Source: Dicyema japonicum (Eukaryota; Dicyemida; Rhombozoa; Dicyemidae). Taken from it: a stretch of 64,000 bases of DNA. The stretch spans positions 651,862 to 715,861 of the forward strand of contig RDEW01000001.1 of assembly GCA_011109175.1 (NCBI GenBank), given 5' to 3'. The stretch's first letter is position 1. The number at the start of each line of letters is the position of its first letter. Shown in pieces: positions 57,500-64,000 of this stretch. Below the pieces are notes generated by a model. It was not told where the DNA came from. It did no database searches and saw only the letters and a program-made list of their open reading frames with translations. Both the position numbers and the translations under genes were made by a program.

Positions 57500-59493
57500 A
57501 TGTGTGACAGAGAAGTGGTAAATTATAAAAAATCTGATAAAATTTGTGAAAATATTAGAAAAATATCACACTCTTTGGCTAATCTATCAAATACTGAACA
57601 GATTTATCCAAATAATAAGCATCCATCGAGTAAAATCAGTGCAAATGTATTTGAAAACACATTTTGGCAACTCAAATGGTAATTTTAAAAGATCATCTAG
57701 CACCAACAAAATCATTGAGTTCTACCAGAATCTCTACGACTCACTAAACCCCGAAATAATCCGCCAGTTCGAAGGGCTTTTAATCTCCTTTCTGACAGAA
57801 TATGATAGTCTTGCCTGTGAAATAAGAACCACAATCACACAGCATAAACTGTATGATTACCCACTTAATTCAGGGAGATGGAATATCAGGACAAGTATAT
57901 CGAAACACTGGAAAATCAATACCAAATGGATTTCGAACTCAAAGAGACAGAAATCCGATCCAAGGTCACTCTAATAAGTACTCCAAGGAGCAGGTCCTAG
58001 CAAAAAGGCATATTGACGAAATCAATGAAGGATATTCATCAAAAATCGAGGAATTAAAGTTATTTATAGAGCAGGTAATATTATGGGCTTATTAAGCATA
58101 TTGAACTCGCAAAACAAAAGAATGGAACCAGCGAAAACACGGATTTTGAAACATGTCGACTTAAATCCAGAATTAATGAATTAAAGACTGAAAATTTGTT
58201 ATTAAGCAGTGAGTTGGTTTACTTTCAAAGTATAATACAAACAAATAAAGTTGAAAAGGAAAAGTATATTTTATGTTATTTTATTAAAATTATTTTTAAT
58301 AAAAATTAAATTTAGAGAACGAAAAAAAATTATCGAAGTTGAGTACGTAAACGACGATTTAACAAAACAGTTAAACATTGCCTAGTAAAATTGATAATAC
58401 AACAAAAGTTTAGTGATGCAAATAAAAGATTACAACAAGTTAACGAAGATTTAAGAAATTTTATACAACAATCATTCAACAAAACAGTCGAATTGAACCA
58501 TTTTGTACTTATTGGTAATCATCATAGGAAGTTGACCTTAATAGACGAATAAATGAGAGTCTCGACAATTTGGAGACTCGGTATATTGATAAACTTATTT
58601 TGAAGGAATGAAGAACATATCGAGGACTGCTACAGTTCCCTCATGTCTTCGCATAGGCTCATAAATGCCGGTTATTTGATTTCATGTGAATTTTAGAGGA
58701 AAATTTGTCCATGACATCACACGTGGTCAAATGTACTGTAAGTGTTATTTGTTAATATAGAATCCCCCGGTGACTTTTACAGCCAAGAGGAGAATGTATA
58801 GAATTGTCATGGCGGGGGATTCTTCTGTGGGGAAAACTAGTTTTGTGATGAAACTCTGTCATAGAAAGTTCGAACCAACAATATCGTCTACTTTAGGTTG
58901 AATTTGGTTTAACATTTAAAAGGGATTGATTTTCACTCAGTGACCTTAAATATCGACAAGGAACCTATTCAACTTCAAATATGGGATACAGCTGGGCAAG
59001 AAAGGTAGCTTCCTTATGGTTTATGGTAGATTCAAAGGACTAACAAAGTCATATTTTAGACGAGGAGACTGCATACTGTTAATGTATGACATTAGCTGTG
59101 AACAATCTTTTCTCAGCATTCAGTCATGGATGGAATCAATTCGGGTATTTAAGAATGTCCCTAAGGCAGGAGAATATTAAGGAGTCGACCGTGGTGATGA
59201 TTTGTGGGAATAAAACAGACTTGAGGGTAGTTAACTCTGATTTTATAAGCAAGCAGGACGGTTATAGACTGGCTGTGGTATTGATTGTGATTATTGTAGG
59301 AGAATAATGCTTTATTTATGGAGATTAGTGCCAAGAATGGAGTCAATGTGGAGGAAACAGCTATTCAGATTACAAAGTAAGGATTGAAGTTATTAGTATA
59401 TTACGATTGAATGAGGAGATTGAGGTTTATGAGGGAGGAGTTATGCTCTCTAATGCACAACTAGGGAATTTTAGAAATAGAAAATGTTGTTGA
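57500..59493 (+). CDS. RASEF/Rab45-like coiled-coil Rab GTPase (16 exons)
   Basis: Large Rab-family GTPase for membrane trafficking, C-terminally prenylated. Exons: 57500-57678, 57701-57850, 57874-57964, 57988-58074, 58097-58263, 58316-58384, 58414-58504, 58528-58580, 58606-58670, 58697-58737, 58761-58896, 58923-59004, 59030-59144, 59170-59277, 59300-59376, 59397-59493. Introns are 20-29 nt except intron 5 (52 nt). The joined frame is 1608 nt, 535 residues. Residues 60-300 are charged coiled coil ([36 protein letters not shown]). The GTPase starts at 343: GDSSVGKT 350-357, [16 protein letters not shown] 397-405, GNKTD 455-459, ISAK 487-490, ending [25 protein letters not shown] matches RASEF [20 protein letters not shown]. 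No EF-hand is visible, unlike vertebrate RASEF; the start may lie further upstream. Confidence 0.9.
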
Positions 59494-60204
59494 TTTAATA
59501 ATATTTAATTCACTTATATCGTTAGGTTGTTGGATGTATTGGGTCTCATATCTAAATTTATAGTTTTAATAATAACCACCCAGTCAGCTATCTCGGTTAT
59601 TTTCTTAAAATTATATTCAAACGATAAAAATGTATGGAATATTTCAGGTAATCGCAGAGCCATTATGTTGTAGTTGTCCAGTAATTATAATCTTTACACA
59701 TAAAAGGTTAGACTTTTTAGTAAATTTTGAATATAAAGTCAAAACCATTTACCCAAATAAAAGAAAAATAAAGTATTGCAGCGTCTGAAGCACTGGAACT
59801 CCAGGCGTTATTGATTTTGACAAAATTAATAATTACTCAGAAAACACTCACACCTCAAACGAATGAAAAAATTCGATAACTACACCAATTTTAAAATCTG
59901 AAAAGTCTAAAATCATATCGACCGATTTCTTTAGCACTCTTTCAAAGGTGTTAGATTAGTTACACTTTGTTATGATTACTCCCACTCTAGTAGAACAAAG
60001 GAAAAAAACACGGGAAAGTAAAAAACAACAAATAATCAGTATTGTGGTAAATTAATATAAATATTCCTGTAGAATACCCATGAGTTTTTCTTTGTTGATG
60101 CTGTCAGTTGACCCACGTGGCAATATTATTGAAATACATATTTAATTAAGTTAGTCATAAAACATGACTAATTGTTAATACTAATTGATATATCATTTCA
60201 AACA
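59494..60204. other. AT-rich intergenic, nothing recognised
   Basis: Downstream of the Rab gene. No exon chain, repeat family or RNA gene seen. Confidence 0.35.
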
Positions 60205-60325
60205 TTAACAATCTCAACAGATTTTATCCAGACTCTTCGGTCGATGTTCGTACTTCGATTCTACACAAGCTCGTTGGGGTCGGGTTTTCTCCTGATTGCG
60301 TTTGATCAAGTCTCCTCCGAACTCC
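60205..60325 (-). repeat. repeat shared with 2205-2290
   Basis: In reverse complement both loci read GAAGACCTAATCCAACG-like, AGAACCCGAACCC-like and AGAGCTGGTAAAAGATC-like segments at about 70 percent identity. At 2.2 kb it adjoins a LINE-A relic, so it may be part of a LINE-A variant tail. Confidence 0.35.
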
Positions 60326-60481
60326 ATCAGATAAGGATCTCCATGGGTATTGCATCATGCTCATTTCGGTCATAGACCACTTCCTGTCACTTTAATCCCT
60401 TTTTTGAAGCTGCAATTTTTTGTGCATAATCCAAGAGAGAGGTTCCCATGTGACATAATAATAATATGAAATTATTATTAT

Positions 60482-60705
60482 TTTATTAACCCCGAAAAAA
60501 GAACACCAAGAAAGAAGGAGTAAACCAACTAATTAAGTGATCCCGGTACGCCTCAACAGAGAGGTTTTTCCTATGTTCCTCCGGAGTACCCACGGCTTTC
60601 CTGAATAGACGACGATCATCTTTCATTAGAGTTTGAAGAGGGGTAGGTTTTTCTCCAAATTTCGTGTATTTGAGGCCTCTAGCCTTGAATGGAAGAAACA
60701 ACACA
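60482..60705 (-). mobile_element. LINE-B 3' end
   Basis: Minus frame PTPLQTLMKDDRRLFRKAVG, EEHRKNLS, then YRDHLISWFTPSFLVFF and the AACCCCGAAAAAAG tail. Nearly identical to 50915-51090; 5'-truncated. Confidence 0.85.
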
Positions 60706-60759
60706 TATGAAATGCACGGCTCAATGTACTAAAAGTAAAGTGGTTTTATTATTATTATA

Positions 60760-63700
60760 ACCCCGGGAACACAGGAAAAAGTTATCGTCTAATTAAGTGA
60801 TCCAGGTGTCAGTGCGTCCTCTTTTATTTCGAAAGAAACAACACATATGAAATGCACGGCTCAATGTACTAAAAGTAAAGTGGTTTTATTATTATTATAA
60901 CCCCGGGAACACAGGAAAAAGTTATCGTCTAATTAAGTGATCCAGGTGTCAGTGCGTCCTCTTTTATTTCGACTTTGTCTGCAATGTTTTCTGATCTTCT
61001 AAAAGGGAGAAGGTTTTATCTCAAATTTGCGAGCATCTGGTAGGCAAGAAACTCATCTTCAAGGGGGTTACCAGAAGATCGCACCATTTTCAAGAATTTT
61101 TGTTGTTCGTTACAGAGATGTTCCATAACTTTTTTGAGATCTAATTTGTTCCTCATTTCTGACATAGGCGTCATTCTGTCACATTTAAGAAGGATCCGGA
61201 GGCATTGATTTTGTATGACCTCTAATTTGTTCTGCGTGGACATTGACGAGGGTGTAATCCACGCATGTTCCATTATCGGTAGAATATACTGTTTGTATAA
61301 TAATTTGAGATGAGAAAGTTGGCGATCTAGCAAAGGTCTTGAGGATCCCCATCTTTTTTTGAACTTTTGAAATTATTGTGTCCACATGACGTGTGAACGT
61401 CATTAACGGGTCATATGTAACTCCAAGGATTGATGGGTTCTTATTAACTGGGATAAGCTCTCCATTCCAAATTAATTTAGGATCGAAAGATGTATGTTTC
61501 CTGTAGGAGGAGATAATCGCAGTGCTCGACTTCCCAGGGGATATTTTCATGTGGTTTTTGAGGAACCATGGGTTCATAATGTCGAGGGTCTCCTGAACCA
61601 TTCGTGCAGCTTCTTTATGGTCTTGCTGCGACAATGAGATCGTCGGCATAAGACCAAAGGATGGTATTTTGGATGATTGGATTTGGAAGGTCTCTTATAA
61701 ATAAATTGAACAAGGTTGGTGATAAAGGGGATCCTTGAGGGCCCCGTTTGGGAGGTATCGTTGTCTTGATTTTCTATTATTCATGACAACTTGGCCTTTT
61801 CTACCATTAATGAAATTGGGCACATTTGTCATAGGGACATACACATTTGCTATAGTCATTCGGAGTGAGTGTAACTTTTTCACTGTGAGTTGTTCTAATG
61901 GATCTTCAGTGTCCATAAAACTTGATATGTAATTTGAAAGGTACACAGCATTAATCTGATTATGGACAATGGTAAGTAAGCCTCCACCTCTTCCAAATTT
62001 TCGGTCTTCCGGAGCACGTAATATCCAAAAAACGTTAAAGTTGAATCTTTATGAGTAAGCTTTGATTCTTGAATTAAAGCGATATCCACTGAGTTGGACT
62101 GAAAAAATCGTAAGTTCAATTATCTTTGTTCGAATTCCATTTATGTTGATTTGGGCAATAATCGGGGAGAGATCACTCAAAAACAAATTAAAAAAGATTG
62201 GTGACAGAGGAGATCCTTGGGGTACACCATTGGGTAATAATCCCGATCTGGAACTCTTGTTTCCGACGGACACTTTCCCTCGGCGTCCACTTACGAAATT
62301 TGCTTACCATAACTTTAGTGGTGCATCAATTTTTGTCAAAAATATTTTTCGTATGAGGATCTTCCTTGGGACAGAGTCGAAAGCTTTTTGAATGTCGATT
62401 GTACATATGACCGATTTTTCCTGTTTTGGCTTGTTCTTGTGTCCTTCAGTTATGAACTTTATTAATGTTGTTAGGAAGGAGGTTGTTGATAATCCTTCCT
62501 TGAAGCCATGTTGGAATGTAGGTTGTGGGAGAGAAGGGCGAATAACTTTCTCCAGGATCCTCGACAAAACACATATAAGGGAAACTGGTCTGTAAGAGCC
62601 GGGATCGTTCTTCGGTCTTCCCGGCTTCAATATTGGTCGAATTTTTGATAGTTTCCATAAAGTCGGTATGGTATTTATGTTCAGCGATGTGTTGTAGATG
62701 ATTGTTAATGCATTTATTGATGCTGGGCCCAAGTGTTTCAGCAGAATAAGAGGAATTCCGTCTGGGCCACATGAGTTTGTTTTTTTCTGATTTGATATTG
62801 CTGTTCAGCGATGTGTTGTAGATGATTGTTAATGCATTTATTGATGCTGGGCCCAAGTGTTTCAGCAGAATAAGAGGAATTCCGTCTGGGCCACATGAGT
62901 TTGTTTTTTTCTGATTTGATATTGCTTTGGATACATCTTTAGGGGGAAAATAAATCAGCGGGGCAAATTTGGATGGTTTTCTCTTTATTTTCGTTTGTGT
63001 GTTAATCTTTTTATAAGGAATGTGACTGATTCGAATAGAATGTTTCATATATTTATTCAGATTGAGCTGGCATNAAAATAAATCAGCGGGGCAAATTTGG
63101 ATGGTTTTCTCTTTATTTTCGTTTGTGTGTTAATCTTTTTATAAGGAATGTGACTGATTCGAATAGAATGTTTCATATATTTATTCAGATTGAGCTGGCA
63201 TGTTCTTTGTTATCTTCGTATTCTGGGTTCTTCAGACGTCTCAACATCTTCCACATGTTGGAAATTGAGGTCTGATTATTCATGGCAGCAGAGATTCGCA
63301 TGAGTTTCTTCCTTTGGGTGTTGTTTGTGCTTTTCGTGATAAGAATGTTTAGTGACCTGATTCGATTAATGACCTCTCGTGAACGATGTATCATTCTCTT
63401 AAGGTTGTTTCCATAATTATTTTCTTTGTTTTTGAGTCGTATTTCAATTTTCGTTTTTTATATATGCTTTTCTGATAAAAATATTTCTCCCATCAATAAT
63501 TGTTTTGTTGAAATAGTATACAGCTTTGTCTATGGAGGAGAAATTTTCAGGTTGGAAATGTTGCAGTTTTGAATCAACAAAATTTGTAAAGCCAGTCCAA
63601 TTTGCATTTTTGTAATCATAAAAATGAATAGGCTTCGGTATAAAGCGTGGCTCGCGTTCAGCTTCATTAACATTGAATGGTGGTCGCTCCGGAGGTCATA

Positions 63701-64000
63701 ACGGACCGACCAATTAAGATCAGGGAAAGACGAGGTGAGCAGACGGATAAGTCCGGAGATGTCACCATGTCCTTCGTGTTGTATGGTGTCCTAGTGTTCT
63801 TTTTCGGGTTGTTGATGATTAAGTTTTGCATTTGGGATAATAGCAGGTTTCCTCTGTTATCAGTGGATTGGTAACGAAACCAAGAAGGGTGCTTCGCATT
63901 CAGGTCTCCACATAAAAGCAAGTTCTCCAGTTTGTCCAAGGTAGATAAGTCAAAAGAGAAATTTTTCTTGTAGGAGCCAAGAGGAGGAACATAAACATTC
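60760..64000 (-). mobile_element. LINE-B, long but internally rearranged, continues past window
   Basis: Minus strand from the window edge: endonuclease (LLCGDLNAKHPSW, TRTPYNTKDMVTSPDLSVCS), linker (INRIRSLN), RT fingers (SCGPDGIPLILLKHLGPASI, PGSYRPVSLICVLSRI, QHGFKEGLSTTS, IDIQKAFDSVPRK), palm entry (PNGVPQGSPLSPIFFNLFLS). It then jumps to another endonuclease start (AQININGIRTK, ALIQESKLTHKDS) and back to a second palm entry (RYLPNGALKDP...), catalytic region (about 61640) and thumb (LKLLYKQYILPIMEHAW). Direct repeats: 62681-62800 with 62801-62925, and 62947-63073 with 63075-63201 around an N at 63074. 60693-60829 repeats at 60830-60970. The tail is GTGATCCAGG...CCCGGGGTTATAATAATAATAA. 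Confidence 0.88.

Noticed and set aside
2205-63201. Head-to-tail duplications as functional tandem repeats or a CRISPR array
   Set aside because: Two units only, variable length, often across an N; no spacers.
1-64000. LTR retrotransposon with paired LTRs
   Set aside because: No long terminal repeats or gag/protease/RNase H seen; only one integrase fragment.

Overview
The window is eukaryotic nuclear DNA from an AT-rich, compact but repeat-laden genome. No bacterial feature, operon or CRISPR array is present. Ten protein-coding loci could be rebuilt exon by exon. Their 56 inferred introns are extraordinarily short: 55 are 20-35 nt and one is 52 nt, all GT...AG. In every gene but one the spliced lengths come out as whole codons with no internal stop; NDUFAF3 could only be checked up to its duplicated last exon. 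Metazoan gene content (NDUFAF3, MRPL1, THOC3, TBC1D23, CTU2, RASEF-like Rab, UPF0728, a cathepsin L) combined with roughly 25-nt introns is best matched, from general knowledge, by dicyemid mesozoans such as Dicyema. That assignment is an inference.

Layout. 0-15 kb: a possible FARSA relic, a cathepsin-L gene (minus, 0.9-2.1 kb), nested LINE relics, a C2H2 gene (7.9 kb), a tRNA-derived SINE, MRPL1 (minus, 9.6-10.6 kb), more LINE debris, and a UPF0728/C10orf53 gene (14.5 kb). 15-25 kb: an assembly gap, LINE and SINE copies, and NDUFAF3 (22.3-23.0 kb). 25-33 kb: two same-strand paralogues coding for unrecognised 227-residue secreted proteins with a hydrophobic C-terminal tail; between them lie an integrase relic and a nearly complete LINE. 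33-43 kb: an R2-like relic, TBC1D23 (minus), and two LINE-A copies tail to tail. 43-57 kb: THOC3, a LINE-A/LINE-C junction, SINEs, a young LINE-B, and CTU2 (minus). 57-64 kb: a 16-exon coiled-coil plus Rab (RASEF-like) gene, then LINE-B copies running off the window.

Repeats. Three APE/RT-type LINE families are named here A, B and C. There is one R2-like element and one recurrent C-terminal domain (element D). LINE-A has the motifs TPQGDS, FGHVLR and RGRPR and a tail ending CGTGAAAGTGCT(TAA)n. LINE-B has GVPQGSPLSP and YADD and carries a 2A-like NPGP motif. LINE-C has the EGWY motif. Two tRNA-derived SINE families end in tails resembling those of LINE-A (SINE-1) and LINE-B (SINE-2), which suggests the LINE machinery moves them.

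The genes are unrelated housekeeping or ciliary/trafficking loci and do not form a pathway. The most novel coding feature is the secreted paralogue pair: its introns and flanks are better conserved than its middle exons, as expected for diversifying host-interaction proteins. About 16 direct tandem duplications of 90-260 bp, four of them straddling a single N, are probably assembly joins rather than biology; one breaks the NDUFAF3 C-terminus.
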